From Pirellulales bacterium (GTDB lineage: Bacteria; Planctomycetota; Planctomycetia; Pirellulales; JAEUIK01): a stretch of DNA of 64,000 nt. This document shows, piece after piece, positions 1-10,489 of this stretch (positions are counted from its first letter, which is position 1; every line of letters starts with the position of its first letter). The notes under the pieces were generated by a model. That model ran no database searches. It was not told the origin of the DNA and worked only from the letters and a program-made list of their open reading frames with translations. The translations under genes were made by a program, and so were the position numbers. Location: contig JAHBXR010000015.1 in assembly GCA_019636335.1 (NCBI GenBank), forward strand, positions 62,001-126,000, given 5' to 3'.

Positions 1-2
1 AG

Positions 3-3000
3 TTTCCCACGGTCGAGGCCCTGGCGGCGCATCTCGCCGCGGGACTCGACCCCAAGGTGGCGGCCTCGCTGCTCGGCGCGGAACCAGAAATCTCGACCTC
101 GGCTCCCGCGCCAGTCGAGCCACCAGCCGCCGCGCTGTCGATGACTCCGAACCCCGTCGCGGCGCCCCGCGATACGGTTGCCCTGGCCGCGCTCCCGCAG
201 TCTCCCACTGTCGCGGCAACGGTGAAACAGCCCGTGTTGGCCGAGACGCCAGCGTCCGCGACTGCTACCGCGTCATCGTCATCGCGACACGACGTGGCCA
301 TCATCGGCTACGCCTTCCGCTTCCCCGAGGCCTCGAACGCCGAAGAATTCTGGCAGTTGTTGGCCACGGGTCGCGATGTCGTCGGGCCGGTGCCTGCCGA
401 GCGGGTTCGACTGGCCGCCATCGATCCGGCGGCCGTGGCCGGTGCGGAAGGAGGATTCCTCCAGGGGGTCGATCAGTTCGATCCCCTCTTCTTCCGGCTC
501 TCGCCGGCGGAAGCCGAACAGATGGATCCACGCCAGCGCATGTTCCTCGAGATCGGTTACGAGGCGCTCGAACACGCCGGCTACGGCGGCGGCAAGCTGA
601 GCCAGACCCGCACGGGAATCTTTGTGGGAGTCAGTTCGGCCGACTACCAGTCGCCTCTGACGGCGTTACCCAACGAGTTCGCGGCAACCGGCGGCTCGGC
701 GTCGATTCTAGCGAGTCGGCTGGCGTACTTCCTCGATCTCAAGGGGCCTGCCCTGCCGGTCGACACGGCCTGCTCGTCGTCGCTGGTGGCGCTGCATCTG
801 GCGGTGCAGAGCATTCGACACGGCGAGTGCGACTTCGCACTCGCCGGGGGCGCGCACCTGAATCTGCGCCTGCGCAATTTTGCCATGTTCCGCCGCATGG
901 GCGCGCTCGCTGGTTCGGGGCGTTGCCGTGCGTTCAGCGATCGAGCCGATGGCTTCGTCCCCTCCGAGGGGGTCGCCGTCTTGCTGCTGCGCCCCCTCGA
1001 AGCCGCACTCCGTGACGGCGACCAGATCTACGGTGTCATTCGCGGCACGGCCATCAACAACGACGGTCGCTCGAACGGCATCACCGCCCCTAATCCGCAG
1101 GCCCAGCGCGATTGCGTGCTCGAGGCCTGGTCCGATGCTGGAATCTCGCCCGAGACGATCGGCTATATCGAAGCGCACGGCACCGGCACGGCGCTCGGCG
1201 ATCCAATCGAGGTCGACGCCTTGCGGCAGGCCTTCGGCAAGTTCACCGCGCAGCGCCAGTTCTGCCGCATCGGCTCGGTCAAGAGCAACATCGGCCACTG
1301 CGAGGCCACGGCCGGCCTGGCGAGCGTCATCAAAACGCTCCTCTGTCTCGACCAGAAGCAGATTCCGCCGAGTGTCCATTTTCAGATGCCGAATCGCTTC
1401 ATCACGTTCGAGGATTCTCCCCTCGCGGTGTCCGATCGGTTGCAGGACTGGGACTCGGCAAACAGTCCCCGCCGCGCCGGTGTCAGCTCGTTCGGCTTCA
1501 GTGGTACGAACTGTCACGTCATCATCGAAGAGCCGCCCGCTCGCCCCGCGCCGCTAACGCAGCCGGGCAACGAGCCGCGCGTCCTCACGCTCTCGGCCCG
1601 CACGCCAGCGGCGCTGCGGCAATTGACCGGCAAGTACGCCGAGGTCCTGGCCACGCACCCCGATTGGCCGCTCGACGACCTTTGCGCCACGGTTGCCACG
1701 GGTCGGGCACACCTTGCCGAGCGACTGGCCGTGGTCGGAAGATCGATCGACGAGTTGCAGTCAAAGCTCGCCTCGCACCTGGCCGAACGACGCACCGAGT
1801 CACTTTTCACGGGCCAGGTTCGCGCACGCCGCGCGCCGCGCGTGGCGCTGCTCTTCAGCGGGCAGGGGGCCCAATATCTCGGCATGGGACGCGATCTCTA
1901 CGCCACGCAGCCGGTTTTTCGCGCGGCGATCGACCGCGCGGCGAAATTGCTCGATCGCGAATTGTCGCGCCCGCTGCTCGACATCCTCGGGTATCTCTCG
2001 ACGTCGAGCACGCCCTTGCGCGAAACGGCCGACGTACAACCGGCGCTCTTTGTGCTCGAGTATGCCCTCTGGGAACTGTGGAATTCGTGGGGCCTCTTCT
2101 GCGAGGCTGTCGCCGGGCACAGTTTGGGCGAATATGTCGCCGCGTGCGTCGCGGGTGTTTTCTCCTTCGAAGATGCACTCCGCCTCGTCGCGCGACGGGG
2201 CCAGCTCATGCAGCGCCTGCCCCGCGGCGGCGCAATGGCGGCCTGCTTTACCCCTGAAGCGAACGTGCTCGATCTCGTGGAGGCGTACCGAGATCGACTC
2301 GCGATTGCCGCAGTAAATAGCGATCAGAACACCGTCCTCTCGGGGGATGCGGCGGCGCTCGACCAGGTGCTGGCCGAACTGGAACGCCGAGGCGTCACCA
2401 CGCATCGGCTCGAAGTGTCGCATGCGTTCCACTCGCCACTGCTCGAGCCCATGCTCGACGAGTTCCAGCGCTTTGCCGAATCGATCCCGCACGGCGCACC
2501 GCAGATCGACTTGATCTCGAATCTCACGGGCGGGCGCTTCGCGGTGGGCGAAGCGCCCCAGGCCGCCTACTGGCGACAACACGCGCGTTCGACCGTCCGC
2601 TTTGCCGACGACGTACGTGCGCTGGCCGCCGCCGGCATCGATACGCTGGTCGAGCTTGGCCCCGGAACAACGCTCACGAATCTCGCCCGGCAGGTCGCAC
2701 CGCAGTCCGCAGCCTATGCGAGCCTTGCCCGGGGCATGGATGAGCGCGCCTCGCTCGCGGCCTGCACGGCGCAACTCTACGTGCATGGCGTGTCGCTCGC
2801 TTGGGAAGCGATCTTCGCTGGGCCGCATCGACGGATGGCCTTGCCGACCTATCCGTTCGAGCATCGCTCGTATTGGCTCGACGAACCGGCGCAAGCAGCG
2901 ACCGTGGCAGCCGTACCGTCCCCCGTGTCACCAGACCGTCCGGCGACGAAGGCGCCATCGGCACCTCCCACTCCGCCCGCCAAACGCACGGACGACGCCG

Positions 3001-6000
3001 CGCTGTATCGGCTTGCCTGGCAACCGCTGCCGGCGGCAACTCTCCAGCGCGAGCTGCCCGAGGGGGTCTGGATCGTCTTCGACGACCAGCAAGGGCTCGC
3101 CGAACGAGTGCGCGCGCGCCTGGCGCAACAAGGGCACTCGGCCATCGCCGTGACGCTGGGACCAGGCTTCTCCCGGCTCTCCGAGCGACGATATTCGGTC
3201 GATCCCACGCAGCCCGATGACTTGCGGCAACTGATTGACGCGGCGATCGCCGAGTTCGGCGCCATCGCCGGCGTGTTGCATCTCGCGCACTATGGTGAAG
3301 CCGCGGCCTTGCAGGCGAGTCAGCTCGATGTCGAGCACGCGGTCATGTCTCCGGCCGAGGGCTTGATGCATCTGGCCCAGGCGCTCGCGCGCCGACCGGA
3401 GTTGTTCCGCCGCCCGGCGGGAGTTTCCCTGCTGGTGGCCACCTCGGGCGCACAGCCGCTCGACGGCGCGCGTTTGCCTTCGTTCCAATCCGCTGCCCTG
3501 CTTGGTCTCGCGCTCGTCTTGCCGCGCGAGCAGCGCGGGTTATGGCGCCGATCGGTCGATCTCGATCCGGCGCTTGACGTCGAACAAGCGGCCGAACAGA
3601 TCTGGTTGGAACTAACCGATAACGGCGATCAGGCCGAAGTGGCCTATCGTGCCGGCGCACGCCTGGGCCGCGCGATCGAACGCGACGACAGCCCGGTTCC
3701 CTCGTCGATCGTCTGGCAGCGTGGCGGCGTCTATCTCCTCACGGGCGGATTGGGGGGCATCGGACGTTGTCTGGCCACACGGCTAGCGCAGGATTTTGAC
3801 GCTCATCTCATCCTCACCGGGCGGCAAGAACTGCCCCCGGCCACGGTGTGGCAGAATCAGTCAACCCTGGCGGCACTGCCCGAGGCCGTGAGCGAGCGCG
3901 TCCGCTTCCTGCTACAGTTGCGCGCGTTGGGCGCGGCCAGCGTGGAATACATCGCGGGCGATAGCGCCGATCCGGCGCACGTCGAGCAAGTCTTCCGCCA
4001 CGTGCAAGAACGACATGGCCGGCTCGATGGCGTGCTGCACCTGGCGGGCATCGTCGATTATGAACGTCTCGCCTTGCGGACGAAGACCCGCGAGTCGCTC
4101 CACGCGGTCTGCGTCCCGAAGGTCGCCGGAAGCTGGCTGATGGCCGAGCATGCCCGGCGTGCCGGTTGTCAGTCGATCGTGTTCTTCTCCTCCATTGCGA
4201 CGCTCTCTGGCCCCCTGGGGGCAGCCGAAAGCGACTATGCCGCCGCCTGCCGTTTCCAGAACGTCTTTGCCGAATACCTGGTGCGGCAGGGTATGCCGGG
4301 CGCCCGCTCGGTTCTGCTCTCGGAGTGGGGCTCTGTCGGTTTGTTGGCCCGCTTCCGCGTGGGGCCGGTCGTGCGACAGCTTGGACTGTTGCCCATGTCC
4401 GAGCAACAGGCGCTCGAGCGGTTGGAGCGCAGTCTGGCCAGCCCCGGCGCTTGTTCGATTTTGCTGCTCCCCGATCGTTCGCGCTTCGACGCGGCGCTCA
4501 TGCTGCGCGATTCGATCGAAGACGAGGCTGACGACTCCGGTCAAGAATCGCCTTCGTCATCCGCCGACGACCTGGCGAAGAACGCGGCGTCGCTCGTGCC
4601 CGCATCGCTCGCGCCGCGCGTGCAGGTGCTGGCGGACGAAATGATCGCCGACCTGGAGGGGCTGGTGGGCATCGACACGATGCTCGATCTGCTGCCAGGC
4701 CTGGGCGCCGCCGCGGCCTTTGCCTCCGTGGGGCTCTTCCCCCACCCCCTGGCGCGGCATTCCGAAAGCGAGATCATCGGCCGGCTCTCGCTCGCGCCGC
4801 GCTATCATCGTCTCTTGCAGCGCATGCTGCGCATGCTCGAGGCATCGAAGCGTCTGGCACGCGACGGCGACGATTGGGTTTCTTTATTGGCCTTTTCGCC
4901 CACCGTGTCCGAGACCCTGTGGCAAGAGGCGATCCGCCGCTTCCCCCATGCTCAGGCCATCTTCGACATGCTGCGTCGCGGCATCGAAGCACTGCCCGAG
5001 GTGCTGGCCGGGCGCAAAGATCCGATCGAGGTGCTCTTTCCCAAGGGCTCGATGGACAATGCGCACGCGATCTATCGCGAGTCGGCCCTCACGGCCTTCT
5101 ACAATCGCGTGGCCGCCGAACTGGTGTTGGCCAAGGTACGCGAGAAGGGAGCAGGACAGACGTCGTCGATCATCGAGATCGGCGCCGGCACCGGTGGAAC
5201 CACGTCGCGCATCCTGCCGTTGTTGCCGCGCGATCGGGTCGACTATCTGTTCACCGATCTCTCGGCCGGTTTCCTCAATCAGGCCGAGGCGCAGTTCCAC
5301 GGCTTCACCTTCCTGCGTTATGGGGTGCTCGATATCGAGCGTCCTCCCGTCTCGCAGCGCGTGCCGGAAGCACAGTTCGACATCGCCATCGCGGCGAATG
5401 TCTTGCACGCGACCAGGCGGCTCGACGAGACGGTGGCCCACGTTCGCCGGCTCTTGCGGCCGGGGGGGATGCTCGTCCTGCTCGAGTCGACGCATGCCGC
5501 CTGGTGGGTCGATCTGACGTTCGGGCTCACCGAAGGCTGGTGGCGCTTCGAAGACACTCACCTGCGCCAGGAGCATCCCTTGCTCTCGATCGAGGCCTGG
5601 CAGGATCTGCTCGCTCGGCATGGCTTCGAGCGGGTCGAGGCCGTGCGTGCCGAGTCGTTCGGTGTCGAACGCGCGAACGATCACTTGATCCTGGCCCGCG
5701 CCGATCAATCGGTCGTCACCTCGCCAGATGCACAACCGAGTGTGCCCCCTGCCACGACGTCTGCACGGACCCCCGCGACCAGGCCGACCGTAACGGCGGA
5801 ATTCTCTGTCGAGGATGCCGCTGGTTTGATCGCGCAGTATCTCACCGAGTTGTTCGGTCGCATGTTGCGCTTGCCGGTCGAAGAGCTTGGCCCCGACGCC
5901 AACTTCATGGACCTGGGATTCGACTCGATCGGTGCGCTGCAGATTCGCAATGAGCTGGCGAAACAGTTCGGTCTGGATCTGGGGGCGACATTGCTCTTCC

Positions 6001-9000
6001 GCTATCCGTCGATTCGCGAGTTGACCGACTTCCTCGCCCGGCACGACGAGTACGGACCTCGTATTACGGCGAGCCTGCGTGCCGATACCGAAGAGAGCAC
6101 TCCGTCGGTGGTCGAGGCGTCATCGCCGCAGGCGGCTACCTCGATTGCCCCCCCTGCCGAATCGATGGCCGTCCCCGTGGAAGTCACTCGACCCGACGAG
6201 TTGATTCCTGTGACGATGGTGCCAGTTGTGAACGAACCGGCCCCCCCCCAGGTGAACGGGGCCAAGAGCGGCATCGCTCGTGCGATCGACGACGTCTCGG
6301 CCAGCGATATCGCCGTCGTGTCGTTGTCGTGCCGCTTCCCGGGTGCGAATTCCCCCGAGGAGTTCTGGCGCAACTTGCGCGGCGGAGTCCATCAAAAAGG
6401 CGAATGTCCACGCGAGCGCTGGGCTTGGTGGGGGTTGCCCGAAGGAGGAAGAGGTTCGGAGCGAATTCGATACGTGGGAGCGTTTCTCGACAATCTCACG
6501 GACTTCGACCCCTACTTCTTCCACATTTCTCCCCCCGAAGCCCGCACGATGGATCCGCAGCAGCGGCTCATGCTCGAGTTGGCGTGGGAGGCTTTCGAAC
6601 GAGCGGGCTATCGCGCCGGAGATGAACGCATTCGCCGTTGCGGCGTCTATCTGGGACTGGTGAGCTACGATTACGCTGCGCTGCTTTGCGCCGCGATGCG
6701 CGATCCAGGCGCCCATGCTCTGACCGGCTCGGCCGTGCCACTGATTGCAAACCGCATTTCGTACAACCTCGATCTGCGTGGCCCGAGCCTGACGATCAAC
6801 ACCGCCTGTAGCTCGTCGCTCGTAGCCGTCGGCATGGCGTGCCAGAGCTTGCTGTCGGGGACCATCGACGTGGCGCTCGCGGGGGGGATAAATGCTCTGC
6901 TGAATCCCGAGGCCAGCGCCGTCGTCTCGGAATACGGCATGCTGGCCGAGGACTTCATCTGCAAGGCCTTCGATGACCATGGCGACGGATTCGTCCGCGG
7001 CGAAGGGGGCGCGATCGTGCTCCTCAAGCGTCTGAGTGACGCGCTGCGCGACGGCGATCAGATTCTGGCCGTCATCAAGGCAGCGGCCACGAACAACGAC
7101 GGCCGCAACAAGGCCAGCATCTCGGCTCCCAGCCCCCGAGCACAAGAAGAGGTATTGTGCGATTCATGGCGAGCCTGTGCCGTTGATCCGGGCGAGTTGG
7201 GCTACTGGGAGGCCCACGGCACGGGCACGGCCCTGGGCGATCCGATCGAAGTCGACGGCGCGACCACGGCGTTGCGCCACTGGACTGCGAAACGCAGCTA
7301 CTGCGCCCTCGGCTCGGTGAAGTCGAACTTCGGGCATCTGGAGGGGGCAGCGGGGATCGCGGGCTTGGTGAAGACGATCCTGGCCGTCTCGCAGGGCGAG
7401 ATTCCCCCGACGCTGCACGTCACCAGCCCGAACCGCCAGATCGCATTCGAGAACAGCCCCTTCTACATCAACGACCGCCTGCGCCCCTGGCGGAGCGAAA
7501 CGCCGCGCTTGGCCGCCGTCAGTTCCTTCGGTCTCGGCGGCACCAATGCACATGTCATCGTGCAGCAAGCACCGGCGCACGCCGCTCGACCAGAGGGAGA
7601 GCGCCTGCGGCAGCCGCAACTGTTGATGATCTCGGCGCGCAGCCAGGGGGCACTGGGCCGTTTGGTGGCCGCGTATCACGCGCGGCTTTCGACCGGAGCC
7701 CCTTGGGAACTCGCCGACGTCTGCTTCACGGCAGCGTGCGGCCGCAATCATTTCGATCACCGCGTGGCGATTGTCGCGCACGATGCCGAGCAACTGCTCG
7801 ACCGCTTGCAACTGACCAAGTTGAGCGGCACGGCCGCGGGGCTCGACAGTTCAGGCATCTTCGTCGGTGGCCCCGATGGATTGCCGCGCGACGAAGAACG
7901 CACGATTCTACGCAAGCTCGAACAGTTGCCCGCGCACGCACGCAAGCTGTTGGCCAGTTGGTGCCTGGGGGGCGTGCCCGAAGGTATTGCCGAGATGCTT
8001 CCTCCCGCCGAGCGCCCGTTGGAGCCGGACGAGCGGCAGCCCAACTTGTCGCACGCGGCCTGGGACAACCTGCTCGCCGTGCTGGGATGGCTCTATGTAC
8101 AGGGCGTCCGTGTCGATACCGCGGCCATCTATGTAGGGCTCGAGCATCGCCGAGTGCTGTTGCCCACCTATCCTTTCGAACGCCAGCGGTGCTGGGTCGA
8201 TTTGCCTCCGGTCTCTGTCGCGAGCGATCTGCCGGACGCCGTGTCGCGAGGCGTGCCCGATGGCTCGCGGCCGGCGCCTCGCTCGCCCGAGCAACGTCCG
8301 GCGCCCCCCGCAGGTCAAGCAGCCGCGATTTATGCCCCGACGTGGAAGCCGTGGACGCCCCCCCTCGAGGCCCTACCGGCGGAAACCGCGACCTGGCTCG
8401 TCTTCAGCGATGGCGGCGCGCTCAGCGAACGCGTGCTCGAAGCCTTGCGCGAACGCGCCGAGCAGGTGGTCGAAGTGCGCCGCGGCCGAGAGTTTGCCAC
8501 GATCTCGGATCGGTTGTTCGAGATCGATGCCGATCATGCCGCCGACTACAGCCAGGTGCTCGAACGAATCGTTGCCACCAGGCTCCACGTAGTTCATCTC
8601 TGGTGCAGTGGGGCGGGCAAACAGGCGGCGGGGTCCCTCAATGAGTTGGACGAGCAGATGGGTCTCGGCACGCGCAGCCTCTACTACCTGGTGCGCGCCT
8701 GGTCGAAGCAGGAGATTGCCGGCCGCTTGTCGATTCGCGCGGTCACGCGTGGCGCATCTCCGTTTGAGTCTGACGGGCAGGCCATCGTGCCCGAGCAGGC
8801 GGCCGCGGCAGGGCTACTGACGTCGCTCGCGCTCGAAGACCCCGCCATCGCCACGCAGGCGATCGATCTACCACCAGCCAATGCCGAAGGGCAAGTCCAC
8901 CTGCTGATCGAAGAGCTGCTGCGCATGCCCACCGAGCCCGAGCTCGTGCTGCGTGACGAACGTTGGTTGGTGCCACGCCTGGAACCGCTCGATCAATTGG

Positions 9001-10115
9001 CGACGGGACGCCGGCAGCTTGCGATTCGACATGGGGGCGTCTACCTGGTGACGGGTGGGCTGGGCGGACTGGGACGCGAGCTTTGCCGCTGGCTGGCCGG
9101 CAAGTACGCCGCGCGGTTGATTATCACCGGACGCAGCGCCTTGCCCGCCGAGGCCGACTGGGCGAATTGGCTCGCCACTCACGATGCCGACAATGCGACT
9201 TCCCTCCGTCTGCGGGCGATGGAAGAACTGCGCGCCGTCGGGGCCAAGGTGACCTACGCCGCGGTCGATGTGGCCGACCTGCCGGCGATGAACGGCCTGC
9301 TACGCGACGTGCGACGCGAATATGGCGAGCTCAACGGGGTCTTCCACGCCGCGGGGACACTGCACGACGGATTGCTCGCGCGGAAGAAACGCCAGCATCT
9401 CGACGACGTGTTGCGTCCCAAGCTGCTCGGCGCCTGGGTACTCGATCATGTGACGCGCGGCGAAGGGCTCGACTTCATGGTGCTGTTCGGCTCGGTCGCT
9501 ACCTGGACCGGCAGCCCGGGCCAGTGCGAATACGTGGCGGCGAATCGTTATCTGGCGGCATACGCCCATTGGCGCCAATCGCAAGGACGTCCCACTTTGG
9601 CCATCGACTGGGGGCTGTGGGGCGAAGCCGGCATGGGGGCCCATCTCGTCGAGCGCGCGCGCGTAGAGGGTGTTTTAATGCCCATGGCCAGCGCGGCTGC
9701 CTTGCGGCAATTGGAGCGGGCAATGCTGCTCGATACCCCTCAGTTGGCGATCGCTGAGTTCGGGCCAGCCTGGCCGCCTGGACGAACGCATCAAACACCC
9801 GTGGTTTCGTCCAGCGTTGGCGAACCATCGCACTCAGATGCGACGGGGGGCACGAATGATGTCGAAACCTACCTGCTGGGCGTTCTCTCGCGCCTACTCG
9901 AGACCCCCCTCGAGCGACTACAAAGTACCGCCAGTTTCGCCGATTTGGGGTTCGATTCCGTCCTGATGCTGCGCTTCAACCGTGAGCTGGAGGCCCGTTT
10001 CGGCCAAAGTGTCGGGTTTGAGCTGTTGCGGCGTTTTCCCACGCCGAAGGAACTGGCCGCGCACCTGCAAGCCGAATCGGAAGGGAACCCGGCAGGCCAA
10101 ATGAGCGCGGTTTAG
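3..10115 (+). CDS. Type I modular polyketide synthase, 5'-partial (…ACP / KS-AT-KR-MT-ACP / KS-(no AT)-KR-ACP)
   Basis: The frame is open from the left edge. The first codons read FPTVEALAAHLA, the C-terminal end of an ACP like the FPTPKELAAHL at the protein's own end, so the GTG at 57 is not the real start and the gene begins outside the window. Domains by nucleotide: KS1 about 290-1560 (DTACSSS, Cys codon 771; EAHGTGT; NIGH); AT about 1840-2790 (GHSLG, Ser codon 2121; HAFH, the malonyl-CoA signature); KR1 about 3000-4480 (TGGLGGIG; Tyr in SDYAAACRFQN); C-methyltransferase about 4600-5690 (EIGAGTGG); ACP about 5810-6050 (GFDS, Ser codon 5925); KS2 about 6300-7570 (NTACSSS, Cys codon 6807); an AT-less linker about 7600-8210 ending PTYPFERQRCW; KR2 about 8330-9640 (TGGLGGLG); ACP about 9850-10070 (Ser codon 9957). 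No DH, ER or thioesterase is visible. Module 2 must receive its extender unit in trans. The product is unknown. Confidence 0.95.
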   Translation, partial: FPTVEALAAHLAAGLDPKVAASLLGAEPEISTSAPAPVEPPAAALSMTPNPVAAPRDTVALAALPQSPTVAATVKQPVLAETPASATATASSSSRHDVAIIGYAFRFPEASNAEEFWQLLATGRDVVGPVPAERVRLAAIDPAAVAGAEGGFLQGVDQFDPLFFRLSPAEAEQMDPRQRMFLEIGYEALEHAGYGGGKLSQTRTGIFVGVSSADYQSPLTALPNEFAATGGSASILASRLAYFLDLKGPALPVDTACSSSLVALHLAVQSIRHGECDFALAGGAHLNLRLRNFAMFRRMGALAGSGRCRAFSDRADGFVPSEGVAVLLLRPLEAALRDGDQIYGVIRGTAINNDGRSNGITAPNPQAQRDCVLEAWSDAGISPETIGYIEAHGTGTALGDPIEVDALRQAFGKFTAQRQFCRIGSVKSNIGHCEATAGLASVIKTLLCLDQKQIPPSVHFQMPNRFITFEDSPLAVSDRLQDWDSANSPRRAGVSSFGFSGTNCHVIIEEPPARPAPLTQPGNEPRVLTLSARTPAALRQLTGKYAEVLATHPDWPLDDLCATVATGRAHLAERLAVVGRSIDELQSKLASHLAERRTESLFTGQVRARRAPRVALLFSGQGAQYLGMGRDLYATQPVFRAAIDRAAKLLDRELSRPLLDILGYLSTSSTPLRETADVQPALFVLEYALWELWNSWGLFCEAVAGHSLGEYVAACVAGVFSFEDALRLVARRGQLMQRLPRGGAMAACFTPEANVLDLVEAYRDRLAIAAVNSDQNTVLSGDAAALDQVLAELERRGVTTHRLEVSHAFHSPLLEPMLDEFQRFAESIPHGAPQIDLISNLTGGRFAVGEAPQAAYWRQHARSTVRFADDVRALAAAGIDTLVELGPGTTLTNLARQVAPQSAAYASLARGMDERASLAACTAQLYVHGVSLAWEAIFAGPHRRMALPTYPFEHRSYWLDEPAQAATVAAVPSPVSPDRPATKAPSAPPTPPAKRTDDAALYRLAWQPLPAATLQRELPEGVWIVFDDQQGLAERVRARLAQQGHSAIAVTLGPGFSRLSERRYSVDPTQPDDLRQLIDAAIAEFGAIAGVLHLAHYGEAAALQASQLDVEHAVMSPAEGLMHLAQALARRPELFRRPAGVSLLVATSGAQPLDGARLPSFQSAALLGLALVLPREQRGLWRRSVDLDPALDVEQAAEQIWLELTDNGDQAEVAYRAGARLGRAIERDDSPVPSSIVWQRGGVYLLTGGLGGIGRCLATRLAQDFDAHLILTGRQELPPATVWQNQSTLAALPEAVSERVRFLLQLRALGAASVEYIAGDSADPAHVEQVFRHVQERHGRLDGVLHLAGIVDYERLALRTKTRESLHAVCVPKVAGSWLMAEHARRAGCQSIVFFSSIATLSGPLGAAESDYAAACRFQNVFAEYLVRQGMPGARSVLLSEWGSVGLLARFRVGPVVRQLGLLPMSEQQALERLERSLASPGACSILLLPDRSRFDAALMLRDSIEDEADDSGQESPSSSADDLAKNAASLVPASLAPRVQVLADEMIADLEGLVGIDTMLDLLPGLGAAAAFASVGLFPHPLARHSESEIIGRLSLAPRYHRLLQRMLRMLEASKRLARDGDDWVSLLAFSPTVSETLWQEAIRRFPHAQAIFDMLRRGIEALPEVLAGRKDPIEVLFPKGSMDNAHAIYRESALTAFYNRVAAELVLAKVREKGAGQTSSIIEIGAGTGGTTSRILPLLPRDRVDYLFTDLSAGFLNQAEAQFHGFTFLRYGVLDIERPPVSQRVPEAQFDIAIAANVLHATRRLDETVAHVRRLLRPGGMLVLLESTHAAWWVDLTFGLTEGWWRFEDTHLRQEHPLLSIEAWQDLLARHGFERVEAVRAESFGVERANDHLILARADQSVVTSPDAQPSVPPATTSARTPATRPTVTAEFSVEDAAGLIAQYLTELFGRMLRLPVEELGPDANFMDLGFDSIGALQIRNELAKQFGLDLGATLLFRYPSIRELTDFLARHDEYGPRITASLRADTEESTPSVVEASSPQAATSIAPPAESMAVPVEVTRPDELIPVTMVPVVNEPAPPQVNGAKSGIARAIDDVSASDIAVVSLSCRFPGANSPEEFWRNLRGGVHQKGECPRERWAWWGLPEGGRGSERIRYVGAFLDNLTDFDPYFFHISPPEARTMDPQQRLMLELAWEAFERAGYRAGDERIRRCGVYLGLVSYDYAALLCAAMRDPGAHALTGSAVPLIANRISYNLDLRGPSLTINTACSSSLVAVGMACQSLLSGTIDVALAGGINALLNPEASAVVSEYGMLAEDFICKAFDDHGDGFVRGEGGAIVLLKRLSDALRDGDQILAVIKAAATNNDGRNKASISAPSPRAQEEVLCDSWRACAVDPGELGYWEAHGTGTALGDPIEVDGATTALRHWTAKRSYCALGSVKSNFGHLEGAAGIAGLVKTILAVSQGEIPPTLHVTSPNRQIAFENSPFYINDRLRPWRSETPRLAAVSSFGLGGTNAHVIVQQAPAHAARPEGERLRQPQLLMISARSQGALGRLVAAYHARLSTGAPWELADVCFTAACGRNHFDHRVAIVAHDAEQLLDRLQLTKLSGTAAGLDSSGIFVGGPDGLPRDEERTILRKLEQLPAHARKLLASWCLGGVPEGIAEMLPPAERPLEPDERQPNLSHAAWDNLLAVLGWLYVQGVRVDTAAIYVGLEHRRVLLPTYPFERQRCWVDLPPVSVASDLPDAVSRGVPDGSRPAPRSPEQRPAPPAGQAAAIYAPTWKPWTPPLEALPAETATWLVFSDGGALSERVLEALRERAEQVVEVRRGREFATISDRLFEIDADHAADYSQVLERIVATRLHVVHLWCSGAGKQAAGSLNELDEQMGLGTRSLYYLVRAWSKQEIAGRLSIRAVTRGASPFESDGQAIVPEQAAAAGLLTSLALEDPAIATQAIDLPPANAEGQVHLLIEELLRMPTEPELVLRDERWLVPRLEPLDQLATGRRQLAIRHGGVYLVTGGLGGLGRELCRWLAGKYAARLIITGRSALPAEADWANWLATHDADNATSLRLRAMEELRAVGAKVTYAAVDVADLPAMNGLLRDVRREYGELNGVFHAAGTLHDGLLARKKRQHLDDVLRPKLLGAWVLDHVTRGEGLDFMVLFGSVATWTGSPGQCEYVAANRYLAAYAHWRQSQGRPTLAIDWGLWGEAGMGAHLVERARVEGVLMPMASAAALRQLERAMLLDTPQLAIAEFGPAWPPGRTHQTPVVSSSVGEPSHSDATGGTNDVETYLLGVLSRLLETPLERLQSTASFADLGFDSVLMLRFNRELEARFGQSVGFELLRRFPTPKELAAHLQAESEGNPAGQMSAV

Positions 10116-10489
10116 TTCCCGGCCATCACCCCCCCGATAGGTATGCGATCACCCTGATTTCCCTGCCACGGGGGAATTTAAATCCAAAATATTTTTCTGG
10201 AATTCTGAAACCCACGCGATAGGATGAGTCCCGTTGGATATAAACGCTGTCTAGTGCGTGAGATCCAACGGGGGGAAGTCCAATGCGATTTGTGGCCAAC
10301 GCCCTGTGCATCACTTGGGATGGGGGCCATCTTCTTCTGGCTCGAGGCGTGTTCGTTTGCCCAACGGCGCACGCGCTTGTGACCGCATGCAGGGAAGTTG
10401 TGCGGGCCGCAGGTTCCTCGGGTTCCGTTCACCGCATTGGTCTTCGTGGCAGTAGTGGTGCAAGTCGTTCCGCATCCAGGTGAGGCACC
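10116..10489. other. Intergenic region between PKS and radical SAM gene
   Basis: This 374-base stretch has no recognisable gene. It contains an AT-rich patch (about 10175-10250) that stands out against the GC-rich surroundings and could hold a promoter for the downstream radical SAM gene, but no convincing -35/-10 pair was found. A 66-codon ORF at 10283-10483 has no recognisable motif and runs up to the ribosome-binding site of the next gene. The sequence AGGTGAGGCACC directly before the ATG at 10490 is a strong Shine-Dalgarno site. Confidence 0.5.

Noticed and set aside
57-59. GTG at 57 as the start of the PKS
   Set aside because: The frame is open to the left edge and encodes the end of an ACP domain, so the gene is simply cut by the window.
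1800-2894. Long minus-strand ORFs antisense to the PKS, including this 364-codon one
   Set aside because: They lie wholly within KS/AT domains with active-site motifs on the other strand and encode no recognisable domain.
10283-10483. 66-codon ORF upstream of the first radical SAM gene
   Set aside because: It has no recognisable motif, its composition fits random GC-rich DNA, and it ends in the Shine-Dalgarno area of the next gene.
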